Source of the DNA: Prevotella sp. UBA4217
GTDB lineage: Bacteria > Bacteroidota > Bacteroidia > Bacteroidales > Bacteroidaceae
Assembly (NCBI GenBank): GCA_002379425.1
Contig: DFTH01000010.1
Coordinates: 1 to 23,335 of the forward strand
Length of the DNA: 23,335 nucleotides
Reading direction: 5' to 3'
Shown: positions 13,234-20,045 of the stretch, one piece after another
How the letters are laid out: each line of letters opens with the position of its first letter
Position numbering within the stretch: the first letter of the stretch is position 1
Position numbers and translations under genes: made by a program
Notes under the pieces: model-generated
Seen by the model: the letters and a program-made list of their open reading frames with translations, nothing else
The model's database searches: none
Told to the model about the DNA's origin: nothing

Positions 13234-14661
13234 CCTACATACAACCTCGCACTCAATGTTGAAAATCTTCGCCACCTTCAGGATGGTGTCGATGTGGTGA
13301 CCCACGGCGGCAGCCATGTGATGGGTAGGACCTGCCTCGCTCCACTTGTTGACGAACTCGCGACAGGGCAGCGAGAACTTGGTGCGCATGTTTGTGTCGC
13401 CAAACGTGAAGATAGGTCCATCCTCGTTGACACCTTCAGCCACCACAAACTTAAACACGCCGTTCTTGTCCTGCGTGATGGCCAGATAGGTCACGGGGCC
13501 TGTAGGCGGATAGAACTGGGTCAGGTATCCGCCACCCGTCTTCCCATGGAACACGGGCACGATCTTCATCGTAGGCTTCCTGGCCTGTGAGATGTCGAAG
13601 TCGCCGGAGCCGCTGTGCCCGATGATGCAGATGTCCTTCGGGAAGTCGATGGAATACATCTCTGCCAGCGTGCCCGTGCCAGAGATGGTCTTCAGGATCG
13701 ACATGGCCATCGCCACCTTCATGTCACCCTCCACGGCACAGGCGGTGTGCTGCTTGATGAGCATCGAGAAGGCGGGGATGAGCATCGAGTCGAGTTTGCC
13801 TGCCACGCCTTGGGCGAAACCAGCATAGTGGGAGGCTATCATACCGAGTCGCTCGTCCTTCACCCACTGTTCGAAGGCTACGACATATTTGGCCATGTCC
13901 CACACCTTCTCAATGGTGCCGCCTCCCTCGATGTCGAAGGTGTCGAGGATGTCCTGTGCCTTGGCGCGGATGGCCGCCTCGTCGGTGATATGGTCGGCAA
14001 TGGCCCACATCTGCTCCCAGTCAAACTGCTTCGTATAGACGAACATACGGTGGTAGAGGTTGGTCTCGTCGATATAGAGGTCCATCATGCCAGGATAGGG
14101 ACGGCCTATCTGGGCGATGTTCGTGTCGCGGAAACGGCGGCGCACCTGTGCGGCACGGCACCAGTCCTCGATCTCGGCCTGTACCTGTGGGTCGCCACCC
14201 TCGACTACACCTGTGATCACTGCCGAGCGCTTGCCGGCGCGGTTCAGGTCGGCCACCATCTCGCCGATGGCACCACAGGCATAGAGTTCACCGAGCCAGG
14301 TGGGTATGTCCGTCTTGGCATAGTCGGGAGCCAGTTTCTTCTGTACGTTGACGATCACTACTGGTACGTCGAGGTCGCGCACGGCTGGCAGCATGTTATA
14401 AGAGGTGCAGTAGGTCAGCATCTGCAGGATCACGAGATCGACATCTGCGGCGCGGAACTTGTCACCCGCAGCCATCGACTGCTCCTTGGTGGTCACCATG
14501 CCGCCGTCGATGATCTCGATGCTCTCGGGCAGCGTCTGCTTGAAGGCCGCATACTGGGCCTTGAACTCCGGAACGAGTTGTGGAAACTGTGGCAGGTATG
14601 CCTGTAAGGCTATGGAGAACACACCCACCTTTGCTTTGGTCTCTACTAATGGTTTTGCCAT
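13231..14661 (-). CDS. L-arabinose isomerase (AraA)-family sugar isomerase
   Basis: This 476-residue protein belongs to the L-fucose/L-arabinose isomerase fold group and reads as AraA-like. The metal and catalytic residues of AraA have visible counterparts: Glu311 in AVEGDMKVA, Glu334 in TLAEMYSIDF, His349 in IIGHSGSGDF, and His447-His448 in GPTHHMAAAVGHH. The N-terminal Rossmann-like part begins KVGVFSIALQAYLPQFPQL and contains VVIVNVQKK. It is shorter than E. coli FucI (591 residues) and AraA (500), and does not resemble the TIM-barrel rhamnose isomerase RhaA. It sits directly after a rhamnulokinase-like gene (15-bp gap) and before an MFS permease and RhaD, where a rhamnose isomerase would be expected. 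It therefore probably isomerises a 6-deoxy sugar, L-rhamnose being the best guess; the substrate is not proven. Confidence 0.85.
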   Translation of the reverse strand: MAKPLVETKAKVGVFSIALQAYLPQFPQLVPEFKAQYAAFKQTLPESIEIIDGGMVTTKEQSMAAGDKFRAADVDLVILQMLTYCTSYNMLPAVRDLDVPVVIVNVQKKLAPDYAKTDIPTWLGELYACGAIGEMVADLNRAGKRSAVITGVVEGGDPQVQAEIEDWCRAAQVRRRFRDTNIAQIGRPYPGMMDLYIDETNLYHRMFVYTKQFDWEQMWAIADHITDEAAIRAKAQDILDTFDIEGGGTIEKVWDMAKYVVAFEQWVKDERLGMIASHYAGFAQGVAGKLDSMLIPAFSMLIKQHTACAVEGDMKVAMAMSILKTISGTGTLAEMYSIDFPKDICIIGHSGSGDFDISQARKPTMKIVPVFHGKTGGGYLTQFYPPTGPVTYLAITQDKNGVFKFVVAEGVNEDGPIFTFGDTNMRTKFSLPCREFVNKWSEAGPTHHMAAAVGHHIDTILKVAKIFNIECEVVCR

Positions 14662-14676
14662 AATCGCTATATTTAT

Positions 14677-16188
14677 TTAATGTTTAATCTTTAATGTATC
14701 CACGATGCTGAGGTATTTCTCATACGCTTGATCCCATACGTCCTTGTTCTGCGGCTCGTATCTGACGAGGTCGAGAGCGTTGGCGATGATACGCCGCATC
14801 TCCCAGATGTCTTTCACCAGTCCGGCACTCTTGGCCTGTAGCATGATATTGCCGATGGCCGTTCCCTCCTGTGGTCCAGCCAGCACAGTGACGCCTGTGG
14901 CATTGGCAGTAAACTGGTTCAGGTATTTGTTCAGTGAGCCACCGCCGATGATATGGAGGACCTCCAGACTGAATGGCGCTACTTCCTGAAGCCATTGGAA
15001 CACCTGCTTGTAGCGCAGGGCCAGTGAGTCGAAGATAGAGCGGCAGATTTCTGCCGGTGTCTCCGGCACATACTGGTGCGTCTGCCGACAGTATTGCTGG
15101 ATGGCCTCAGTCATGCTTGAGGGGTTGGCAAACAGGGCATCGTCGGGGTTGATGATCGACCGGAAGGCCTCCACCTGCATCGCCGAGGCCTGCAACTCGG
15201 AGTGGCTCATCGTCGCGGCGTATCTGTATGCCGTCGATACGGCCCATTCCTTACGGCAGCGCTCATAGAGCCACATGCCGCAGATGTTCTTCAGGAAGCG
15301 GGTTGTTCCTTCGATGCCTCCCTCGTTGGTGAAGTTACGCTCATAACTCTGATCGCTGATGATAGCGTCTCTGGTCTCGATGCCCATCAGGCTCCATGTG
15401 CCGCTGCTGAGGTAGGCGAACTGCTCATCCTTGGCTGGTACGGCAGCCACGGCCGAGGCCGTGTCGTGGCCAGCGACGGCAATCACGGGGACAGCACCGA
15501 GGCCTGTCATCTTCTGCACCTCGTCTGTCAGTGTGCCGATAACGGTCCCGGGATTCACCATCCTGCCAAACATCTGGCGCGTCAGTCCGACGCTTGCTAA
15601 TAGTCGTTCGTCGAGTTGCCTCGTATGTGGGTCGAGCATCTGTGAGGTCGAGGCAATGGTGTATTCGCATACCTCCTTGCCCGTCAGCATCCACGAGAGA
15701 GCGTCAGGCACAAAGAGAATCTTCCTGGCAGCCTTCAGCGCCGAGTTGTCTTCCCTCCTCATGGCATGAAATTGGAAAAGGGAGTTAAAGTTCAGGAACT
15801 GGATACCCGTCACGGCATAGACCTCCTTGCGCGAGATGATACGATCCAGGTAGTCGTCCATCGCCTCGAAGGTGATGGGATCGCGGTAGGCGCGCGGGTT
15901 GCGCAGGATGGCCTCGTCGTCGCCGATGAACACGAAATCGACGCCCCAGGTGTCGATGCCTATCGAGGTAATCTCTATGTCGCGCTTTGCCACCTCCTTC
16001 AGACCACGGATAATTTCGAAGTAGAGGGCGTAGATGTCCCAGTAGAAGTGTCCGCCCTGTTCAATGAGGTGGTTGGGGAAGCGGGTCACCTCTTCCATGT
16101 CAAACAGCCCGTTGTCAATGCTGCCGATGATCGTGCGGCCACTGGTGGCTCCCAGATCTACAGCGAAGAAGTATTTCTTTTTTTCCAT
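14677..16188 (-). CDS. rhaB: Rhamnulokinase (FGGY family)
   Basis: This 503-residue FGGY-family carbohydrate kinase is expected to phosphorylate L-rhamnulose at C1. The N-terminal phosphate-binding motif FAVDLGATSGRTI lies at 8-20, followed by HFYWDIYALY and GIDTWGVDFV, both characteristic of RhaB. The catalytic Asp is Asp242 in AGHDTASAVAAVP. SSGTWSLMG (261-269) and IIGGGSLNKYLNQFTANAT form the nucleotide site. The length fits RhaB (about 490). It is the first gene of the four-gene operon, preceded by a -7 promoter box at 16218-16225 and a stem-loop that separates it from the GH3 gene. L-fuculokinase is related, but the WDIYALY and DTWGVDF motifs favour rhamnulokinase. Confidence 0.9.
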   Translation of the reverse strand: MEKKKYFFAVDLGATSGRTIIGSIDNGLFDMEEVTRFPNHLIEQGGHFYWDIYALYFEIIRGLKEVAKRDIEITSIGIDTWGVDFVFIGDDEAILRNPRAYRDPITFEAMDDYLDRIISRKEVYAVTGIQFLNFNSLFQFHAMRREDNSALKAARKILFVPDALSWMLTGKEVCEYTIASTSQMLDPHTRQLDERLLASVGLTRQMFGRMVNPGTVIGTLTDEVQKMTGLGAVPVIAVAGHDTASAVAAVPAKDEQFAYLSSGTWSLMGIETRDAIISDQSYERNFTNEGGIEGTTRFLKNICGMWLYERCRKEWAVSTAYRYAATMSHSELQASAMQVEAFRSIINPDDALFANPSSMTEAIQQYCRQTHQYVPETPAEICRSIFDSLALRYKQVFQWLQEVAPFSLEVLHIIGGGSLNKYLNQFTANATGVTVLAGPQEGTAIGNIMLQAKSAGLVKDIWEMRRIIANALDLVRYEPQNKDVWDQAYEKYLSIVDTLKIKH

Positions 16189-16217
16189 TTGCCAGGATGA
16201 TTAGTAGAATTCTGCTG

Positions 16218-16225
16218 CAAAGGTA
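16218..16225 (-). promoter_or_regulatory. -7 promoter box for the deoxysugar operon
   Basis: TACCTTTG followed by GC on the minus strand matches the Bacteroidota -7 element, 29 bp upstream of the kinase start codon. No TTTG is present at 19-21 bp upstream, as often found for activator-dependent promoters; the AraC regulator encoded nearby could supply this help (inference). Confidence 0.65.
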
Positions 16226-16295
16226 GGCAAAAATCCCGCTTCCGACCTTTGCATTTTGATTTTTGCCCTTTGTTTTTTGATAAACCCAGAAATAG

Positions 16296-16324
16296 CGAGC
16301 CGCAACGTTGGAGGTTGCGGCTCG
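16296..16324 (-). terminator. Stem-loop after the GH3 gene
   Basis: A perfect 11-bp GC-rich stem (CGAGCCGCAAC with GTTGCGGCTCG) encloses a 7-base loop, 6 bp beyond the GH3 stop codon on the minus strand. No long U-tract follows (only TATTT), so it may terminate weakly or protect the 3' end of the GH3 transcript. It separates the regulator/GH3 unit from the kinase operon. Confidence 0.6.
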
Positions 16325-16330
16325 TATGTA

Positions 16331-18688
16331 TTAGTCCTGTATGGTGCTTTCCGAGAAGTAGTATTCCCGCAGGGGCTTGGTGACGGGGGCACCCGTGAGG
16401 GTGACGGTCTCCTGTAGTCTGATGTCGGCAGACGAACTGCCCACCTTCACGATATACTGGCCTGGGGCGATGTTCCATTGCCGCTGGCCGCTGTTGGTAT
16501 AATAGCCAAACTGTTCCGTGTAGAGTTTCACGTTGACGGTCTTGCTCTCGCCTGGCTGCAGGGAGACGCGGGCAAAACCCTGCAACTGGATCGGACGTAT
16601 GGGCTGTTCGGCTGAGGTGGGGGATAGGTATATCTGGGCCACCTCGTCGGCTGCTGCCTTGCCCGTGTTCTTAACCTCGAACGAGAGACTGATGCTCTGG
16701 GCATTCGTGGCCGTCTCCCCATCGACCTTCAGGTTGGCATATTCGAAGGTGGTATAGGTCAGACCGTAGCCGAAGGGCCACTGGATACGGGCATCCTTCT
16801 CTGCGGAATAGTTATAGCAGATGGGCTCGTTGATCTCCGTGTTGGGGTAACTGACAGACAGTTTGGCAGAGGGAGAGACCTTGCCGTAGAGGATGTCGGC
16901 CACGGCGCGTCCGCCTTCCTCACCGGGATACCAGGCCTGAATGACGGCGGCACAGCGCTCAGCGAGGCCGGAGACGACCTGTGCACGACCGCCAAACATC
17001 ACCAGCACTACGGGCTTGCCCGTCTTGATGAGGTCCTCGACAAACTGTTCCTGCTTGCCTGGCAGACGGAGCCCCTTGCGGTCGCGGTTCTCGCCGCAGA
17101 GCATCACGTTCTCTCCCATGGCAGCAATGATCACGTCGGCCTGTCTGGCCAGGTTGAGTGCTTCCTGCCTGTCGGCCTTCTCGCCGGCATCTACCTTGCG
17201 ATGCAGCAGTTCATACTCCCAGGCACGCTCGTCGCCACCCTCGCCGTAGAGGGTTTCCACCTCTTCCGTCCAGTCGCAACCACGTGAATACATCAGGTTC
17301 ACACCCTCCGGCTTGCCGGCCGTCATTCCTTCGAGCAGTCTGACGATATGTGGCTGGTCATGATCGGCCACGTCCTCAACCCTTTTCCAGAAATACGACA
17401 TGGCAGGGTAGGTATAGTCACCGCACATCGCCCAGATGGAGTTGGCGTTGGGACCTGTCAGGAGGATGTTCTTGGCATGATTCAACGGCAGTATCCCGTT
17501 GTTCTCCAGCAGTACGACGGACTGTACGGCGATGTCGTAGGCCGTCTGTCGCTCCTCGGGGCTGTCGAGCGTGATCTTCTCCGTGGTGTAGAGATAGGCA
17601 TCCTTGTCAAACAGTCCCGCGCGGAACTTATGGCGGAGCACATCCTTCACGGCGCGTTCCAGGACCTCTGGCTTCACGAGTCCCTTGTCAATGGCTTCCT
17701 GCAGGTGCTGGTAGTTGGCACCAACGGGGAAATCGACGTCGTTGCCTCCGTTGATGGCAGCGGCGGCTTTCTGTACGGCATCTTCCAGATCGGGAATCTG
17801 GTCAATGGCCGTATAGTCGCTCACCACCATGCCGTCGAAGCCCAGGTAGTCGCGCAGGATATCCTGTAGGATCTCGGTATTGGCCACACACTTCGTACCG
17901 TGCACGGCATGATAGCCGGGCATGACGGTCCTGCTGCCAGCGAGTCGTATCATCGTCTCGTGGGGAAGTAGGATTTCCTCCATCAGTTCCTTCTCGTCGG
18001 CGTCGCCGCCACCGCCGTAGCCGAGGTAGTGCTTCGAACAGGCACCTACGCCTTTCTTCAGGTCACCCTGCTGGAGACCGCTGACGAAGGCCGTTCCCAT
18101 CACGGCGGAGAGATAGCCGTCTTCACCATACGACTCCTCCAGGCGGTTGAAGGAAGGCGTGCGGCAGACATCGACCATCGGAGAGAGGGCCAGCACGCCA
18201 CCCATCTTGCGCATCAGGGTACTTGTCTGGAGGGTCTTCAGTTCGGCCAGTTCCGGGTTGAACGATCCCGCCTGTCCGATCTGTTGGGGGTAGATGGTGG
18301 CTCCCAGGGTATTGACACCACTGAGTACTTCTTCATGCAGGAGGGCAGGGATGCCGTTTGGCGTATGATGGATGAGCCAGTCCTGGATGGCGGCGGCCCT
18401 GTCGCGCAGCACGTTGGGATCGCGCGGCTGTTGCATGGCAAACTGTGAGAAGTGGCCGATGCCGTATGGGATCAGTTCGCTGCACTTGGCCGTGTCGAGT
18501 TGCCCCTCGGCATTGAACAGGTCGTCCATGTACATGCTCTTCAACTGTGCGATGCGCTCTTCCTGAGACATCTTGCTGTATAGTTCATCCACTTGCTGTT
18601 CTATGTCTGGGGCAGCATGACAGCCTGTCAAAAGTGCGGTTTGTCCCATGATGGTCAGTCCGCACAGGTATTTCATTCCTTTCTTCAT
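16331..18688 (-). CDS. GH3 family beta-glycosidase lipoprotein
   Basis: This 785-residue enzyme is a glycoside hydrolase family 3 protein, expected to release non-reducing terminal sugars (beta-glucose, xylose or similar). It begins with a lipoprotein signal ending in Cys23 (TALLTGC), so it is anchored to a membrane facing the periplasm or cell surface. The (beta/alpha)8 domain runs to about 360, with KHYLGYGG at 219-226 and the nucleophile Asp291 in GMVVSDYTAI. The alpha/beta sandwich domain follows (about 395-620), and a fibronectin-III-like domain ends the protein (FGYGLTYTTFEY onward). It lies 22 bp after the AraC regulator gene on the same strand and just before the deoxysugar operon. 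It might trim glucose from rhamnose-containing plant glycosides; the real substrate is unknown. Confidence 0.93.
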   Translation of the reverse strand: MKKGMKYLCGLTIMGQTALLTGCHAAPDIEQQVDELYSKMSQEERIAQLKSMYMDDLFNAEGQLDTAKCSELIPYGIGHFSQFAMQQPRDPNVLRDRAAAIQDWLIHHTPNGIPALLHEEVLSGVNTLGATIYPQQIGQAGSFNPELAELKTLQTSTLMRKMGGVLALSPMVDVCRTPSFNRLEESYGEDGYLSAVMGTAFVSGLQQGDLKKGVGACSKHYLGYGGGGDADEKELMEEILLPHETMIRLAGSRTVMPGYHAVHGTKCVANTEILQDILRDYLGFDGMVVSDYTAIDQIPDLEDAVQKAAAAINGGNDVDFPVGANYQHLQEAIDKGLVKPEVLERAVKDVLRHKFRAGLFDKDAYLYTTEKITLDSPEERQTAYDIAVQSVVLLENNGILPLNHAKNILLTGPNANSIWAMCGDYTYPAMSYFWKRVEDVADHDQPHIVRLLEGMTAGKPEGVNLMYSRGCDWTEEVETLYGEGGDERAWEYELLHRKVDAGEKADRQEALNLARQADVIIAAMGENVMLCGENRDRKGLRLPGKQEQFVEDLIKTGKPVVLVMFGGRAQVVSGLAERCAAVIQAWYPGEEGGRAVADILYGKVSPSAKLSVSYPNTEINEPICYNYSAEKDARIQWPFGYGLTYTTFEYANLKVDGETATNAQSISLSFEVKNTGKAAADEVAQIYLSPTSAEQPIRPIQLQGFARVSLQPGESKTVNVKLYTEQFGYYTNSGQRQWNIAPGQYIVKVGSSSADIRLQETVTLTGAPVTKPLREYYFSESTIQD

Positions 18689-18710
18689 TGTTTGGTTATT
18701 GATGTTGATG

Positions 18711-19583
18711 CTATGTCTGTGACTTGATGTCGCTGGGCTTGCAGCCCATCTTGGCCTTGAACTTGGCAGAGAAATAGTCAGGGCTGTCGAAGTTCAGGCG
18801 ATAGGCAATCTCCTTGATGCTCAGGTCGGTGGTGGAGAGCAGTTCCTTGGCGCGGAGCAGACGGAGTTCCTGCTGATAGGTGGAGGGGGAGAGCCCGGTA
18901 TATTCCTTGAATAGTTTCCTGAACAGGCTGTAACTGACACCCTGCTCTTCGGCTATCTGCTGGATGGTGATGCTGCTCTCGAGAGATTCACGGATGCGCA
19001 GACGGGCCCTGTTGATCATATCCACCTGTGACTGGTTCCTGCTCAACTGGATATTTCGTTCCAGGGAATACATCGTTCCGATCAGGTGGTTCACGATACC
19101 GGCCATCAACTGTTGGGCGTATGCCGCCTCTTCCATGGCAGCCTCGTATGCCCGCTTGTAGAGTGTCTCGATGACGGCAGAGTAGCCGATATGGTAGATG
19201 GGCTTCTGAATAGACAGGAAACCAGCCTTTACGCGGTCGTCCATGTTCTTGCCCTTGAAACCGATCCAGTAACTCTTCCACCCCTTGGCGGGATCAGGGT
19301 AATAGGTGTGCCATTCGCCTGGGAAGACGAGGAACATGTCGCCCGCCTTGATGCGCGTCCGCGGACAGTGGGTGCTCTCAAACCAGCCCTCACCCTCAGG
19401 GTTGTAGAGCAACTGGTATTCGTTGAGCGTCCGTCCTTTCTCGATGGTGAAGTAGTAGCCGTCGGCATGTCCTCTCGTGGGGTAGGGGTCGCCTGCACCT
19501 ATCACCTCATAGCCCACCGTACTCACGGTGAGTCCCCACAGGGCATCGCGCTCGTTGGCAAGCATGTATTTACTTTGCTGCAT
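18711..19583 (-). CDS. AraC-family transcriptional regulator
   Basis: The 290-residue protein has an N-terminal cupin-like sugar-sensing domain (about 20-160, with FPGEWHTYYPD as the typical cupin turn) and a C-terminal pair of helix-turn-helix motifs (about 190-287). The DNA-binding part reads ITIQQIAEEQGVSYSLFRKLFKEYTGLSPSTYQQELRL and then DLSIKEIAYRLNFDSPDYFSAKFKAKMGCKPSDI, classic AraC signatures. The GH3 gene starts 22 bp downstream, so the two are probably co-transcribed. Its location beside a rhamnose-type operon suggests it activates that operon, like RhaR-type regulators in Bacteroides; this is inference. I could not identify a clear promoter for it. Confidence 0.92.
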   Translation of the reverse strand: MQQSKYMLANERDALWGLTVSTVGYEVIGAGDPYPTRGHADGYYFTIEKGRTLNEYQLLYNPEGEGWFESTHCPRTRIKAGDMFLVFPGEWHTYYPDPAKGWKSYWIGFKGKNMDDRVKAGFLSIQKPIYHIGYSAVIETLYKRAYEAAMEEAAYAQQLMAGIVNHLIGTMYSLERNIQLSRNQSQVDMINRARLRIRESLESSITIQQIAEEQGVSYSLFRKLFKEYTGLSPSTYQQELRLLRAKELLSTTDLSIKEIAYRLNFDSPDYFSAKFKAKMGCKPSDIKSQT

Positions 19584-19631
19584 AGGCTTGGGCCGTCATT
19601 AACGATACTTTCATGATCTATGCTAATAAGT

Positions 19632-19667
19632 AAGGAGGAGAGCCAAACATGTTTGGCTCTCCTCCTT
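19632..19667 (-). terminator. 36-bp perfect palindrome, probable terminator of the 32-aa gene
   Basis: The 36 bases form a perfect palindrome (18-bp arms, starting AAGGAGGAGAGCC). It begins 8 bp after the stop codon of the 32-residue small gene, and the minus-strand sequence beyond it is moderately T-rich (ACTTATTAG). This position fits an intrinsic terminator. One arm carries the anti-Shine-Dalgarno-like TCCTCCTT. An operator for the AraC gene 48 bp away is an alternative. Confidence 0.7.
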
Positions 19668-19675
19668 GTGTACAA

Positions 19676-19774
19676 TTAACTATACCAAATTGATGGTGTT
19701 TGATCTGGTGAGTAGTTCTCAACACGTTTCTTCTCGAATTTCGATTCTTCTTTGCGTTCGTTTTTAGTTGGCAT
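19676..19774 (-). CDS. Small protein of 32 residues with a strong ribosome-binding site
   Basis: The reading frame from ATG 19774 gives a charged peptide beginning MPTKNERKEESKFEKKR and ending YSPDQTPSIWYS. I do not recognise it. The first half is Lys/Glu-rich and probably helical; the tail has aromatic residues and prolines. No signal peptide or membrane segment is visible. Evidence that it is a gene: a canonical AAAGGAGG ribosome-binding site 8 bases ahead of the start, a -7 promoter box (TATATTTG) at 19809-19816, and a palindromic terminator directly after the stop. Another in-frame ATG at 19780 lies only two bases from the ribosome-binding site, so 19774 is preferred. It stands alone between the AraC gene and the LRR cluster. 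Confidence 0.7.
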   Translation of the reverse strand: MPTKNERKEESKFEKKRVENYSPDQTPSIWYS

Positions 19775-19782
19775 AAGCATAT

Positions 19783-19790
19783 CCTCCTTT
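19783..19790 (-). promoter_or_regulatory. Strong Shine-Dalgarno site of the 32-aa gene
   Basis: On the minus strand the sequence reads AAAGGAGG, an ideal anti-16S match, 8 bases from ATG 19774. Most genes in this window, as usual in Bacteroidota, lack such a site, so it stands out and decides between the two candidate starts. Confidence 0.75.
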
Positions 19791-19808
19791 ATTAGTTTTA
19801 GTACGCTA

Positions 19809-19816
19809 CAAATATA
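19809..19816 (-). promoter_or_regulatory. -7 promoter box for the 32-aa gene
   Basis: TATATTTG on the minus strand matches TAnnTTTG, 34 bp upstream of the preferred start. It is preceded by an A-rich run (AAAAAAAA on the minus strand), and no clear -33 TTTG is seen. Confidence 0.55.
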
Positions 19817-19899
19817 GTGTTTTTTTTGTAAAGTTGTTCACACGAATGCCTTTTTAATATTAATTTAACACTCTTAGTCCCCACGGCTACTTTTTGGCT

Positions 19900-20031
19900 C
19901 TATGCCAGGTGGTGATCGTCGGGGGTGATGGCGGGGGCTTTACCCCAATAGTCGTCGCTGGCTGCCAGCAGTCTGGGGGTGGTGTTCAGCGGAAACACCT
20001 TGCACGTGGGTTTGATATATGGCTTTTTCAT
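19900..20031 (-). CDS. Small protein of 43 residues with an LLAAS motif, Bacteroidales small-peptide type
   Basis: The reading frame starts at ATG 20031, 14 bp after the stop codon of the LRR gene, and ends at TAG 19900. It encodes a peptide starting MKKPYIKPTCKVFPL and containing PRLLAASDDYWG before a short acidic tail. Its MKKxYIxP start and LLAAS block resemble a common but, to my knowledge, uncharacterised class of short Prevotella/Bacteroides peptides. It has no classical signal peptide. The LLAAS-acidic boundary looks like a possible leader-core cleavage point, which is speculation. The tight spacing suggests co-transcription and coupled translation with the LRR gene. Coding status is supported by the start, the family-like pattern and the position, not by a strong ribosome site. 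Confidence 0.6.
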   Translation of the reverse strand: MKKPYIKPTCKVFPLNTTPRLLAASDDYWGKAPAITPDDHHLA

Positions 20032-20045
20032 AATGGCTTAACTAC

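Noticed and set aside
13615..14607. A 330-codon plus-strand frame opposite the isomerase gene
   Set aside because: Antisense shadow with His/Asp/Val-rich, motif-free sequence; the minus-strand isomerase explains the DNA.
13231..14661. Calling the isomerase FucI or RhaA
   Set aside because: It is far shorter than FucI and lacks the RhaA TIM-barrel motifs; the EGD, AEM, GHS and HH positions fit AraA better.
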